DNA of 64,000 nucleotides from JACVRW01 sp038323835. GTDB lineage: Bacteria > Actinomycetota > Thermoleophilia > Solirubrobacterales > Thermoleophilaceae. This document shows, piece after piece, positions 1 to 8,441 of this stretch (position 1 is the first letter of the stretch; every line of letters begins with the position of its first letter). A program made the position numbers and the translations under genes. The notes under the pieces are model-generated. The model did no database searches and had not been told where the DNA came from. It saw only the letters and a program-made list of their open reading frames with translations. The stretch is from NCBI GenBank assembly GCA_038323835.1, contig JBBQHI010000003.1, positions 94,916 to 158,915 of the forward strand. Reading direction: 5' to 3'.

Positions 1-36
1 GTAGGTCTTGCCGATGGCGTCGGTCTTGACGGGCAC
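1..36 (-). CDS. 5' end of a CDS leaving the left edge (possibly MaoC/FAS1-like dehydratase)
   Basis: Only 12 codons are visible on the minus strand, starting with GTG at 36 and reading (M)PVKTDAIGKTY. A TAGACT -10 hexamer lies 8 nt upstream at 45-50, which matches the leaderless start pattern seen repeatedly in this window. The opening residues resemble the N-terminus of MaoC-like/FAS1-like dehydratases, but 12 residues cannot establish a family, so the product is a guess. Confidence 0.35.
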   Translation of the reverse strand, partial: MPVKTDAIGKTY

Positions 37-74
37 GGCGCGCCAGTCTAATGAGGCCGGCCGCAGAGCCCTGG

Positions 75-172
75 CGCCTAGGAGGAGCGCAGCCCGATCG
101 GTGATCGGGCGAGCACCGGACTACGCCTAGGAGGAGCGCAGCCCGATCGGTGATCGGGCGAGCACCGGACTA
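75..172 (+). repeat. Two tandem copies of the 49-bp dispersed palindromic repeat
   Basis: Copies at 75-123 and 124-172 are identical. Each contains the hairpin GCCCGATCGGTGATCGGGC (8-bp stem, 3-nt loop) followed by GAGCACCGGACTA. Related copies occur at 8299-8388, 17778-17822 and 40765-40911. The array lies just downstream of the sigma-factor stop codon, so it could also serve as its 3' hairpin. Confidence 0.9.
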
Positions 173-176
173 CCCC

Positions 177-1040
177 CTACGCCGCGTCGCGGAGGCCCTG
201 CGCCTCGGCGAGCGTGGACAGCTTCCGGATCGAGGCCTCCTCGATCTGGCGCGTGCGCTCGCGGGTGAGGCCGAACATCTTGGCCACCTGGTCGAGCGTC
301 CGAGGTGCCTCGCCGTCGAGCCCGTAGCGCATGACCAGCACGCGCCGCTCGCGGTAGGGCAGGTTCTCGAGCACCCGGCCGAGACGCTCGCTGGCGAGGG
401 TCTCGGAGGCCACGTCGAAGGGAGAGGGCGCGGAGTCGTCGGGGATCAGCTCGCCGAACTGCGCGGCGTCCGAGTCGTCGCCCACCGGCTTGTCCAGAGA
501 CACGAGCGGCTGGGAGGCGCGGAGCAGCATGTCAGCCTCGACGGGATCGACCCCGGCAAGCGCGGCAATCTCCTCGACGGTGGGGTCGCGGTCGCCGGCG
601 GCCTCCAGCTTGCGCTGGGCACCGTCGAGCTTTTTGATCACGTTGTCGATGTGGATCGGGATCCGGATCGTCCGGCCCTTGTCCGCGATCGCGCGGGAGA
701 TGGCCTGGCGGATCCACCAAGTGGCGTAGGTCGAGAACTTGAAGCCCTTGCGGTAGTCGAACTTCTCGACCGCGCGGACCAGGCCGATCGAGCCCTCCTG
801 GATCAGGTCGAGGAAGGGCAGGCCCTGGTTGCGGTAGCGCTTCGCGATCGAGACCACGAGGCGCAGGTTCGCCCGCGTCATGTGGTCCTTGGCCGCGAGG
901 TCGCCACGCTCGATGCGCTTGGCCAGCGAGACCTCCTCGTCGGCGGTGAGCAGCGGTGTGGCCGCTATGCCGTCGAGGAGCTGCTGGAGCGCGTCGACAG
1001 TGGGGTCAGGTGCGGGGGCGATGAGGGTGTCCGACTTCAC
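177..1040 (-). CDS. Sigma-70 family RNA polymerase sigma factor (RpoD/SigA-like)
   Basis: This is a promoter-recognition subunit of RNA polymerase. Region 2 is intact: ANLRLVVSIAKRYRNQG, then DLIQEGSIGLVRAVEKFD, then YATWWIRQAISRAI with the aromatic promoter-melting residues. A region 3 follows, and the C-terminus carries a region 4.2 helix-turn-helix (LTRERTRQIEEASIRKL). At about 287 residues it lacks the long region 1.1 and spacer of large primary sigma factors, so it may be a group 2 or a compact primary factor. I prefer the GTG at 1040 because a TAGGTT hexamer (1048-1053) sits 7 nt upstream, giving a leaderless start; a TTG at 1049 is the alternative. Confidence 0.93.
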   Translation of the reverse strand: MKSDTLIAPAPDPTVDALQQLLDGIAATPLLTADEEVSLAKRIERGDLAAKDHMTRANLRLVVSIAKRYRNQGLPFLDLIQEGSIGLVRAVEKFDYRKGFKFSTYATWWIRQAISRAIADKGRTIRIPIHIDNVIKKLDGAQRKLEAAGDRDPTVEEIAALAGVDPVEADMLLRASQPLVSLDKPVGDDSDAAQFGELIPDDSAPSPFDVASETLASERLGRVLENLPYRERRVLVMRYGLDGEAPRTLDQVAKMFGLTRERTRQIEEASIRKLSTLAEAQGLRDAA

Positions 1041-1047
1041 GCGGGCC

Positions 1048-1053
1048 AACCTA
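1048..1053 (-). promoter_or_regulatory. Putative -10 element for a leaderless sigma-factor transcript
   Basis: TAGGTT on the minus strand lies 7 nt before the GTG at 1040, which puts +1 within a nucleotide of the start codon. No Shine-Dalgarno is visible. Inferred from spacing only. Confidence 0.4.
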
Positions 1054-1058
1054 CGTCC

Positions 1059-1091
1059 GCGTCCTAAGGACGAGTTAAATCCTCAGGACGC
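1059..1091 (-). terminator. Inverted repeat downstream of the ferritin-like gene
   Basis: GCGTCCT and AGGACGC form a 7-bp stem with a 19-nt loop. It begins 30 nt after the stop codon of the ferritin-like gene and ahead of the sigma-factor promoter. There is no clear U-tract, so it may be a terminator or an operator-like site for the sigma factor. Confidence 0.3.
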
Positions 1092-1120
1092 GGTTCGGAG
1101 GCAGAAATCCCTGCAGTTGC

Positions 1121-1765
1121 CTAGGACTTCACGAACGGCTGGACGGCCTTCAGGACCGCGGCCATGTCGAGCGACTTGTCGAAGCCGCCGTCCGTGATCG
1201 GAACGCCGTTCATCAGTCTGATGGCCGCCGCGTGGCGAGCCTCCACCTGAACGATGCTTCCTGCGGCGGCGAGGACGGCCTTGGACTTGATCAGGGGACC
1301 GGCGCCGTTGTACGCGCTCACGCCGGTGTCCTCGAACGTCTGGGCCAGCTTCAGGAAGCTCTTCTCGCTTCCGAAGGCCGTTCCGAAGTCCACCCCGGGC
1401 GCGGCCACGGGCTTGCCGCCCGCACCCTTGATCGCCGTGGTGAGAGCGTCCACGTGGGCGTGCTCGTTGTCGCGCAGGGTGGTGGCCAGCGCCTTGGCAT
1501 CGCCCGACAACCCCTTCACCTGCTTCAGGGCGGTGTCGTAGAACGCCGCCTCGAGGTACTCCAGGGTGAGGGCGAAGTTGAGGATCGCCACGTCCCCGCC
1601 GCCGTCCTGGGCAAGCGCCTTCGAGACGAACGGGGCGACCGTGCTGGCGCCGTAGACCGCGCCCGCCGCCAGCGCGCCGCGCACGACGAACGCCTGACGG
1701 GTGGTGCCCTTGATGTCGATGGCCTCCAGCTCGGGGGCCGCGATGGTGTGATTGCTCATTTTCAA
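1121..1765 (-). CDS. Exported ferritin-like domain protein (Ferritin_2 type)
   Basis: 214 residues. After about 25 residues comes TTRQAFVVRGALAAGAVYGAS, a degenerate Tat-type signal (single Arg, hydrophobic core), then an SKALAQ cleavage-like site. The mature part is a four-helix ferritin-like domain: AILNFALTLEYLEAAFY, DNEHAHVDALTTAI and VEARHAAAIRLM supply Glu/His ligands. Proteins of this family (PF13668) are often exported and stress-linked in Actinobacteria; substrate is unknown. It starts at ATG 1765 with a strong AAGGAG 8 nt upstream, and follows a paralogue (1791-2474) in the same direction 25 bp away, so the two are probably co-transcribed. Confidence 0.88.
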   Translation of the reverse strand: MKMSNHTIAAPELEAIDIKGTTRQAFVVRGALAAGAVYGASTVAPFVSKALAQDGGGDVAILNFALTLEYLEAAFYDTALKQVKGLSGDAKALATTLRDNEHAHVDALTTAIKGAGGKPVAAPGVDFGTAFGSEKSFLKLAQTFEDTGVSAYNGAGPLIKSKAVLAAAGSIVQVEARHAAAIRLMNGVPITDGGFDKSLDMAAVLKAVQPFVKS

Positions 1766-1790
1766 GTCTCCTTTTGCTCGGCGTTCGCGT

Positions 1791-2474
1791 TTAGGCCAGG
1801 AACGGCTTGATCTGCGGCAGGACCTGGGCCATCGAGGCCGGCTTGGCGAAGGCGCCGTCGGGCACGATCGTCTTACCCACCACCGTGTTCAGAGCGGCGG
1901 CGTGCCGTCCCTCCACCGTGTGGATCGCGAGGGCGGCGGCCAGCACCTCCTTCGACTTGATGCGCGGAGCCTGGCCGAGGTAGGCCGCGGCGCCGAGGTT
2001 CTCCACCACGGCCGCCGTCTCCAGCACCTTCTTCTCCCCACCCTGGATCACCGCGTCGAAGGTGGTCTTGGGGGGCTTCGGCGTGCCGCCGAGCTGCTTG
2101 ACCGTGCGCGTGAGCGCGTCCACGTGCTCCTGCTCGTTGTCGCGGATCATCTTCGCGACCTCGGCCAGGGCCTTGGTCTTCACGACGCCCGAGTCGATCA
2201 CGGCGTTGTAGAAATCGGTCTCGATGTGCTCGAGCGTGAGCGCGTACTGAACGATCGCGAGGTCGGCCGCGTTCGTGCCGGCCGTGGTGCTCTTGGTCGT
2301 GCTCGCGCTGCTCGACGTCTTGTTGTCGTCCCCGCAGGCAGCGAGGAAGATCGCGAAGGCGCCTGCGCCCGCTCCGCCCATCATCTTGAAGAAGCGGCTG
2401 CGCGACGTGGGGTCCGCGGCGAGCTCCTCCATTGCGCCCCTGGGGGCTGAATCGCGTTCAGCGGTCTCCGTCAT
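1791..2474 (-). CDS. Ferritin-like domain lipoprotein
   Basis: 227 residues from ATG 2474, chosen because GGAG lies 10 nt upstream; an in-frame ATG at 2501 has no ribosome site. SRSRFFKMMGGAGAGAF then a lipobox FLAAC indicates an exported, lipid-anchored protein, followed by a Ser/Thr-rich linker. The ferritin-like core matches the downstream paralogue: IVQYALTLEHIETDFYN, DNEQEHVDALTRTV and VEGRHAAALN. The twin-arginine pair is degenerate (SRSRFF). Likely a tandem duplication with 1121-1765; function beyond a ferritin-like fold is not known. Confidence 0.88.
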   Translation of the reverse strand: MTETAERDSAPRGAMEELAADPTSRSRFFKMMGGAGAGAFAIFLAACGDDNKTSSSASTTKSTTAGTNAADLAIVQYALTLEHIETDFYNAVIDSGVVKTKALAEVAKMIRDNEQEHVDALTRTVKQLGGTPKPPKTTFDAVIQGGEKKVLETAAVVENLGAAAYLGQAPRIKSKEVLAAALAIHTVEGRHAAALNTVVGKTIVPDGAFAKPASMAQVLPQIKPFLA

Positions 2475-2648
2475 CGGATGGGTTCTCCAGTCCCGCCACA
2501 AGGGCGGATAGATGTGCGAGGGGGTCGATTCCTGCCGACCTAATGGCCCTATTCGGTGGCGGGACCGGATCCGATCACCGACATGGCTCGCACGCAGGGA
2601 AAGATCCCCTCATTGCGCCAGGTCCGGCCGCGTGTTGGCGCGTTGGTG

Positions 2649-3329
2649 CTAGGACCCGGCGAGGAAATCGCGCACGAGCCAGGCCGTCTCGGACGGCCGC
2701 TCGAGGGCGGGCAGGTGCCCGGCCCCTTCGACCACGTGCCTGCGGGCATCCGGGATCTCGGACACCAGGCGATCGGCGATCTCGTGGAAGTCGGGCTTGT
2801 CGCGCTCCCCCACCACCACCAGCGTGCGTGCGCGGATCCGGCCCAGCGGAATGAACTCGGGCTCGATCTCCTCCGAGGTGGCGTCCACCTGCAGCTCATA
2901 GGCACGCTGCTGCATCTCCACCACCCGCTCCCGCGGTGCCGGATCAGACAGCCAGAAGGCCGCTGTCAGCTCGGCCGCCGCTCGCAGCTCGCCCCCGTCC
3001 ACGAGCTGCTCCTCGCGCTCGCCGTAGGCCGCCACCTCCGCCGACCAGGGGTGGTCGGGGAGAGCTGCGTCCAGGAGCACCATCTCGGTGACGAGCTCGG
3101 GGCGCCGCGCCGCCAGGTCCAGGCAGATCAGGCCACCGTAGGACGCTCCCACGAGCGACACGGGGTCGTCGCCGATCGCCGCCTCGAGATCGGCGGAGTG
3201 GGAGAAGGTGCCGGATGGCGGCATGGGTGTCTCACCGAAGCCCCGCATCTCGTAGGTCATGGCCCCGGGCAGGTCGAGGCCCTCCCACATGCGGGAATCG
3301 CACGCGCCGGCGTGGACAAGGACGATCAT
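2649..3329 (-). CDS. Alpha/beta-fold hydrolase
   Basis: 226 residues. It starts directly at the first strand (MIVLVHAGACDSRMW, containing the oxyanion HAG region). The nucleophile elbow is GASYGG near residue 64, the acid lies near VVVGERDKPDF, and the catalytic His is in EGAGHLPALERP. This is a complete Ser-Asp/Glu-His set of a small hydrolase; the substrate cannot be told. It begins 16 nt after the lepA stop on the same strand, so it is likely read from the lepA transcript. An inverted GCGCCA/TGGCGC at 2615-2641 downstream may end the unit. Confidence 0.85.
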   Translation of the reverse strand: MIVLVHAGACDSRMWEGLDLPGAMTYEMRGFGETPMPPSGTFSHSADLEAAIGDDPVSLVGASYGGLICLDLAARRPELVTEMVLLDAALPDHPWSAEVAAYGEREEQLVDGGELRAAAELTAAFWLSDPAPRERVVEMQQRAYELQVDATSEEIEPEFIPLGRIRARTLVVVGERDKPDFHEIADRLVSEIPDARRHVVEGAGHLPALERPSETAWLVRDFLAGS

Positions 3330-3345
3330 GCGGGCCGCCGGCGAG

Positions 3346-5160
3346 TCAGCTGCCGTCTCCAGACAGCTCGAGGACGGCCAGGAAGGCTTCCTGCGGTACC
3401 TCGATGCGCCCGACCTGCTTCATCCGCTTCTTGCCCACCTTCTGTTTCTCGAGCAGCTTTCGCTTGCGCGAGATGTCTCCTCCGTAGCATTTCGCGATCA
3501 CATCCTTACGGATGGGCTTGACGGATTCGCGAGCGATGATCTTGGAGCCCACCGCCGCCTGGATCGCCACCTCGAACTGCTGGCGCGGAATCTGCTTGCG
3601 CAGCCGCTCCGTGAGGACCCGGCCCGCGTCGTAGGACTTGTCGCGGTGAACGATCAAGGAGAGGGCGTCCACCTTGTCCCCGGAGAGCAGGATGTCGAGC
3701 TTCACGAGATCCGCGGGACGCATCCCGAGCAGCTCGTAGTCGAGGGACGCGTAGCCCCGGGTGCGGGACTTCAGCTGGTCGAAGAAGTCGAGCACGATCT
3801 CGGCCAGAGGCAGGTCGTAGCGCACCTGGACGCGCTCCTCCGAGAGGTAGCTCATGTCCACGTGGTCGCCGCGGCGCTCCTGGCAGAGCTCCATCACCGC
3901 GCCCACGTGCTCGCGCGGGCAGAGGATGGTGGCCCGGATGGCGGGCTCGAGGATCTCGTCGATGACCTCGCGCTCCGGCATGTCGGCCGGCGAGTGCACC
4001 AGCACCTCCGTGCCGTCGGTGAGCCTCACCTCGTATTCGACGGTCGGCGTCGTGGCGAGGAGCTCCAGGTCGTACTCCCGCTCGAGGCGCTGGCGCACGA
4101 TGTCCATGTGAAGGAGCCCAAGGAAGCCGCAGCGGAAGCCGAAGCCGAGCGCCTGGCTCGTCTCGGGTTCCCAGGAGAGGGCGGCGTCGTTCAGCGACAG
4201 CTTCTCCAGGGCGTCGCGGAGCTCGGGGAAGCGGTCCGTGTCCACCGGGAAGAGCCCGCAGAACACCATCGGCTTGACCTCCCGGTATCCGGGCAGGGGG
4301 TCTGTCGCGGGACGGGCCTTCGAGGTGAGCGTGTCCCCCACCCGCAGTAGGGACACGTCCTTGATGCCGGTGATCAGGTACCCGACCTCGCCCGCTCGCA
4401 GCGTGTCCACCGGCGTCATCCCCGGGGCGAAGAAGCCGAGCTCGTCCACGCCGGCCTCGGTGCCGGTCTGCATCGCCACCACGTCGTCGCCCTTGCGCAG
4501 CTCGCCGTCCACCACGCGGACGTAGGCCACCACGCCCCGGTACTGGTCGAACTCGGAGTCGAAGATCAGTGCGCGCGGCGCACCCCCGGCGTCGCCGGAG
4601 GGCGGCGGGACACGCTGGACGATGGCCTCCAGCAGCTCGGGCACCGCCGCGCCCGTCTTCGCGGACACGCGGATCACCGAGTCCGGGTCCTCGCCCAGCA
4701 GCTCCCCGATCTCGCGCGCCACCCGCTCGGGCTCGGCGCCGGGAAGGTCGATCTTGTTGAGCGCGGGGATCAGCTCCAGGCCGGCGTCCACCGCCAGGTA
4801 GGTGTTGGCCACGGTCTGGGCCTCCACCCCCTGGGAGGCGTCAACCAGGAGCAGCGCGCCGTCGCACGCCGCCAGCGAGCGCGACACCTCGTAGGTGAAG
4901 TCCACGTGGCCCGGCGTGTCGATCAGGTGGAGGCGGTAGAGCTTCCCGTCGGCCGCCGTGTACTCCACGCGCACGGCCTGGGCCTTGATCGTGATGCCGC
5001 GCTCGCGCTCGAGGTCCATCGAGTCGAGCAGCTGGGGCCGGTGATCGCGCGGGTGCACCGCCCCGGTGACCTCGAGGATGCGGTCGGCCAGCGTGGACTT
5101 CCCGTGATCGATGTGGGCGATGATCGAGAAGTTGCGGATATTGGCTGCGGGAGCGCTCAT
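3346..5160 (-). CDS. lepA: Elongation factor 4 (LepA) GTPase
   Basis: 604 residues, the normal length. Ribosome-associated translational GTPase that back-translocates stalled ribosomes. The N-terminus shows IRNFSIIAHIDHGKSTL (G1), RERGITIKAQ (G2), DTPGHVDF (G3), NKIDLP (G4) and SAKTG (G5). The C-terminus has the LepA-specific domain (SYDAGRVLTERLRKQIPRQQFEV, and the KCYGGDISRKRKLLEKQKVGKKRMK segment in two parts). The open frame continues to 5997, but the upstream part is antisense to the winged-helix gene; the family's normal start MSAPAANIRNFS sets 5160. A TACCCT hexamer lies 11 nt upstream. Confidence 0.97.
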   Translation of the reverse strand: MSAPAANIRNFSIIAHIDHGKSTLADRILEVTGAVHPRDHRPQLLDSMDLERERGITIKAQAVRVEYTAADGKLYRLHLIDTPGHVDFTYEVSRSLAACDGALLLVDASQGVEAQTVANTYLAVDAGLELIPALNKIDLPGAEPERVAREIGELLGEDPDSVIRVSAKTGAAVPELLEAIVQRVPPPSGDAGGAPRALIFDSEFDQYRGVVAYVRVVDGELRKGDDVVAMQTGTEAGVDELGFFAPGMTPVDTLRAGEVGYLITGIKDVSLLRVGDTLTSKARPATDPLPGYREVKPMVFCGLFPVDTDRFPELRDALEKLSLNDAALSWEPETSQALGFGFRCGFLGLLHMDIVRQRLEREYDLELLATTPTVEYEVRLTDGTEVLVHSPADMPEREVIDEILEPAIRATILCPREHVGAVMELCQERRGDHVDMSYLSEERVQVRYDLPLAEIVLDFFDQLKSRTRGYASLDYELLGMRPADLVKLDILLSGDKVDALSLIVHRDKSYDAGRVLTERLRKQIPRQQFEVAIQAAVGSKIIARESVKPIRKDVIAKCYGGDISRKRKLLEKQKVGKKRMKQVGRIEVPQEAFLAVLELSGDGS

Positions 5161-5234
5161 CGCGACGTTCCAGGGTAGTGCTGCGGTGCTCCGGCCGACC
5201 ACCGCTCGGCCTCCGCTCCTCGCGGTGCTGTCTG

Positions 5235-6302
5235 CTAGATCCCAACGACGTCGACCTTGCGGGCGTCGGGCTCGCAAAAACGGGCCGTGCGCTCGGCCTC
5301 GGCCCGGATCTCTCCCCGTGCCGCGCGGCGGACCTCGACGTGCGGGGTCACCACCACCCGCACGGCGCCGCCACCGCGGCGCTCGAGCTGCCAGCTGGCG
5401 GCCACGCGGCCGTCGACGGTCACGGTCTGGTCGCCGCTGAGGGTCAAGTTCAGCGGCTTCACCTCGGGCGGGATGATCCGCTCCCGGTCGGCGTAGGCGA
5501 GCAGGGGCTGATCCCAGCGGCTGAGCAGGCGCACCGGCAGGGGCGTGGACTCGGGCGGAAGCGGCTGGTCCGGAAGGTCCAGGAGATCGGTGCCGCGCTC
5601 GTCCCGGTACACGACCAGTGGCAGACGCGCCAGCGCCTCGCTGAAGTCGCGCTGGGCCACGCCGGCCCAGGCGGCGAGGTCGCGGCGGCTGGCCGGGCCG
5701 AAGGCCGCGAGATAGCGCTCCACCACCAGCGTGGCGGCTTCGACGGGGTCCGGGAGCGGGCGCGGATCGATGATGAAGCTCGCGCGCCCGCGGTCGCTCC
5801 AGGACCCGGCCGGCGCCAGCTGCACGAGCGGCAGGAGGGTGCGGGCGAAGATGATCGGCGCCCACTGCTCGTCGGTGACGCCCTCGTAGGGGCGCACGCG
5901 CTCGCGGATCTCGGCGTTGGTCCGCGGCTCGCGCAGCCACTCGCCCAGCTCCGCGGCCACGCGCTCCTCGTCCAGGCCCGCATGTCGCTTGCGCCACGCC
6001 CGCATCCGCGCCTGGCGGGTGAGCTGGGCGTAGGCCGGGTAGTCCTCGCCGGCGACAAGGTGGAGGGTCAGGCGGTTGATGGTCGTCTTCACCACGTCGC
6101 GCGCGCTGATCGCCGCCTCGAGCTGTTCGCGTGAGAAGTCCTCCAGGCGGGAGGCCAGCGTGATGTACGGCGCGGGCGGGTGCTGCGCCTGGAGCGGGGT
6201 GAGCCGGCGAATCGCGTCGGCGGGCTCTACGCGCTGCCGCTCGAGGAGCATCTGGCGCGCGGCCAGCGCCGCCGTCAGCCGCGCGCGGGATAGCGTTTCC
6301 AC
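5235..6302 (-). CDS. Winged-helix DNA-binding domain protein (HTH_42 / YcaQ-like)
   Basis: 355 residues. The N-terminal pattern LTAALAARQMLLERQR then PLQAQHPPAPYITLASRL, RDVVKTTINRLTLHLVAG and later GRASRRDLAAWAGV is typical of the HTH_42 family (PF06224), in which some members (YcaQ/AlkX-type) are DNA glycosylases for crosslinks or alkylated bases. The C-terminal half carries the family's PVRLLSRWDQPLLAYADRERI and DGRVAASW segments. Start is GTG 6302 (VETLSRARL); a near-consensus TAGGAC hexamer is 6 nt upstream. A DNA-repair role is family knowledge, not shown here. Confidence 0.82.
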   Translation of the reverse strand: METLSRARLTAALAARQMLLERQRVEPADAIRRLTPLQAQHPPAPYITLASRLEDFSREQLEAAISARDVVKTTINRLTLHLVAGEDYPAYAQLTRQARMRAWRKRHAGLDEERVAAELGEWLREPRTNAEIRERVRPYEGVTDEQWAPIIFARTLLPLVQLAPAGSWSDRGRASFIIDPRPLPDPVEAATLVVERYLAAFGPASRRDLAAWAGVAQRDFSEALARLPLVVYRDERGTDLLDLPDQPLPPESTPLPVRLLSRWDQPLLAYADRERIIPPEVKPLNLTLSGDQTVTVDGRVAASWQLERRGGGAVRVVVTPHVEVRRAARGEIRAEAERTARFCEPDARKVDVVGI

Positions 6303-6311
6303 GCCTGTGTC

Positions 6312-7949
6312 CTACCCCGAGGGCGCGCGACGAGTCATGAGCAGCCGGCGGATCTGCCGCGCCTCAGGCACGCGCAGCACCCAGACGGCAGCCGCATAGA
6401 CCACAACGCCCGCCGTGATGCCGCTCAGCACCGACACGGCCTGCGCGGGGAACGAGCGGCCCAGCTCCGCGTCCAACCCGTACCAGACGCCGTAGGAGGC
6501 GCCCGCCAGCGGCACGGCGGCCACCAGCATGCGGGCGGCGGCCCCGAGCGTCCTGCGCCCCTCGACCCCGCCCAGCTCTCCTCGCAGCATCACCCCCTGC
6601 GCCACGCACATGGTGACCGTGCCGGCCACCGTGCCCAGCACGATCCCGCCGATGCCGAAGGGGCCATAGAGCGCCGCGGCCACCGTGGCGTTCACGGTCA
6701 GGTTGAGCCCCGCCAGGGCGGTGGTGGCCCACGGGCGCTGGAGGCTGAAGAAGGTGCGCGAGTAGAGCAGGCTCACTCCCTGGAATGGAAGCGAGATGGA
6801 CCACCAGACCAGCGCCTGGGACACCAGGTCCGTGGCCTCGACCCCGAACTCGCCGCGCTGGTAGACCAGTCGCGTGACCGGCACCGCCAGCACCGCGATC
6901 AGCACGGCGCTCGGGATCAGGAGCAGGCAGATCTGGCGCACGCCGTTGGCCATCGTGCGGCGCAGGTCGTCGCGCGCGCCGCGGGCGGCCAGGCGGGCGA
7001 GTGTCGGGAACAGGATTGTCGCGATCGAGATCGAGAACAGGCCCTGGGGCAGCTGGTAGATCCGGAACGCCTTGTCGATCGCGGCCGGCGCCTGGTCCGA
7101 AACGAGCGTGCCGAAGAGCGAGTTGATCAGAAGGCTGAGGTTGATCAGGCCGAGCGCGATCGTCACCGGCAGCATCAGCTTCAGGACCCGCCGGACGCGC
7201 TTGTCGCGCCAGTCGAGCCGGAACGTGAGATGCCCGCCCCGCCCTCTCAGCCACGGCAGTGGTAACGCGAACTGGACCACCGTCCCCACCAGGATCCCGA
7301 TGGCGTAGGCATAGATCTGATCGCCCTCCGGGAAGACGGGCACGAGCCCGACCAGGGCGGCGATGATCACCATGTTCCAGGCCACCGGAGCCAGCGCCGG
7401 GACGGAGAAGTGATCGAAGGAATTCAGCATCCCGACCACGAGCCCGGAGAGCGCCAGCAGGGTGACGATCGGGAACATCAGCCGGGCCAGGTCCACCGTG
7501 AGGCTGCGCAGCGCCGGGTCGTTGTCGAAGCCGGGCGCCACCAGGCCCATCAGGGGAGCGGCGAAGATCGTGAACAGCGCCGTGATCGCGCCCAGGATCA
7601 GCAGGATGAGGAAGAACAGGCTGGACGCCACCCGGAAGGCCTCCTTGCGCTCCCCCTTCTCGAGAAGCTCGGTGAAGACGGGCACGAAGGCGCCCTGAAG
7701 CGCGGAGTCGGCCACGAGGGCGCGGATCAGGTTCGGCACCTGGAAGGCGATCGTGAACGCTGACATCGCGGCGCTGACGCCGAAGTACTTCGCGGCCACC
7801 ACCTCGCGCACGAGTCCGAGCACGCGGGAGAGGCCCGTTGCGAACGAGAAGAATGCGGTGCTGCGCGCCAGCCGCCCCGCCCGGACGCTCGGCTCTTGCG
7901 CGTCGGGGGCCTCCGGGTGGGCCGGCCGCTCGGAGGCGTCGGTCGCCAT
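6312..7949 (-). CDS. murJ: Lipid II flippase MurJ (MviN)
   Basis: 545 residues with about 14 hydrophobic segments. MurJ moves lipid II across the cytoplasmic membrane for peptidoglycan synthesis. Family features include the first helix pair LARSTAFFSFATGLSRVLGL with VREVVAAKYFG, then AFTIAFQVPNLIR, AFVPVFTE and GVSLLYSRTFFSLQ. The N-terminal ~25 residues are polar. It is divergent from rpsT with a 61-bp gap; a TAGTGT hexamer 12 nt upstream of ATG 7949 could be its promoter. Lies next to comEC/holA as in many Gram-positive genomes. Confidence 0.95.
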   Translation of the reverse strand: MATDASERPAHPEAPDAQEPSVRAGRLARSTAFFSFATGLSRVLGLVREVVAAKYFGVSAAMSAFTIAFQVPNLIRALVADSALQGAFVPVFTELLEKGERKEAFRVASSLFFLILLILGAITALFTIFAAPLMGLVAPGFDNDPALRSLTVDLARLMFPIVTLLALSGLVVGMLNSFDHFSVPALAPVAWNMVIIAALVGLVPVFPEGDQIYAYAIGILVGTVVQFALPLPWLRGRGGHLTFRLDWRDKRVRRVLKLMLPVTIALGLINLSLLINSLFGTLVSDQAPAAIDKAFRIYQLPQGLFSISIATILFPTLARLAARGARDDLRRTMANGVRQICLLLIPSAVLIAVLAVPVTRLVYQRGEFGVEATDLVSQALVWWSISLPFQGVSLLYSRTFFSLQRPWATTALAGLNLTVNATVAAALYGPFGIGGIVLGTVAGTVTMCVAQGVMLRGELGGVEGRRTLGAAARMLVAAVPLAGASYGVWYGLDAELGRSFPAQAVSVLSGITAGVVVYAAAVWVLRVPEARQIRRLLMTRRAPSG

Positions 7950-7960
7950 GGGACGAGCGC

Positions 7961-7966
7961 TACACT
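7961..7966 (+). promoter_or_regulatory. Putative -10 for rpsT
   Basis: TACACT lies 44 nt before the rpsT ATG in the 61-bp divergent murJ-rpsT gap; its complement overlaps the TAGTGT proposed for murJ, so the two promoters may share this site. No convincing -35 is seen. Confidence 0.35.
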
Positions 7967-8010
7967 AGGCGCCCGCCGCGTCCCTGGACGGTCGCGGCGT
8001 CCGTACGTCT

Positions 8011-8277
8011 ATGGCCAACATCGCATCACAAGAAAAGCGGATCCACCGGGCGGAGCGCGAGCGGGTGGAGAACCGCCAGCGCACTTCTCAGGTGAAGACC
8101 TGGCTCAGGCGCCTCGAGGCGGCCGTTGAGGACGGCGACGCCGCACGCGCTGACGAGGAGCTCCGGGGACTCGTATCCCGGGTCGACCGGGCGGTCAAGT
8201 CCGGCGCGCTGCACCGCAACGCCGGCGCCCGCCGCAAGGCTCGCGGCGCCCGCACGCGCGCGCGCCTTTCCTCGTAG
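8011..8277 (+). CDS. rpsT: 30S ribosomal protein S20
   Basis: 88 residues, the usual size. Primary 16S rRNA-binding protein of the small subunit. MANIASQEKRIHRAERERVENRQR gives the basic N-terminal helix; HRNAGARRKARGARTRAR is the conserved basic C-terminus (normally xHkNxAaRkKSrL). It is the only plus-strand housekeeping gene near holA-comEC, where rpsT is often found facing holA. Confidence 0.95.
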   Translation: MANIASQEKRIHRAERERVENRQRTSQVKTWLRRLEAAVEDGDAARADEELRGLVSRVDRAVKSGALHRNAGARRKARGARTRARLSS

Positions 8278-8298
8278 CGCCTCCCCTTCAGGGAGAAA

Positions 8299-8388
8299 CC
8301 CGGGCGAGCACCACACCCGAGGGAGGAGCGGAGTCCGATCGTCGGCGAGGAGCGGAGCGTGATCGGTGATCTGGCGAGCACCGGACCA
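8299..8388 (+). repeat. Degenerate cluster of the 49-bp palindromic repeat (about three partial copies)
   Basis: CGGGCGAGCACC (8301-8312), then GGAGGAGCGGAGTCCGATCG (8322-8341), then a longer copy at 8347-8388 ending GGCGAGCACCGGACC. They match the 75-172 units but have lost spacing and part of the stem, so this looks like an old, eroded array between rpsT and the phosphoesterase gene. Confidence 0.75.
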
Positions 8389-8429
8389 TGTTTCACCGGT
8401 TGCCCCTACCTCTCGCCCGCGCGGCGGGT

Positions 8430-8435
8430 TAGGGT
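8430..8435 (+). promoter_or_regulatory. Putative -10 for a leaderless phosphoesterase transcript
   Basis: TAGGGT lies exactly 6 nt before ATG 8442, placing +1 on the A of the start codon. No Shine-Dalgarno is visible. Confidence 0.5.
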
Positions 8436-8441
8436 CGCGCG

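Noticed and set aside
5161..5997. 280-residue N-terminal extension of LepA
   Set aside because: The open frame exists but is antisense-frame sequence of the winged-helix gene, highly Arg/Ala-rich, and LepA begins normally at MSAPAANIRNFS.
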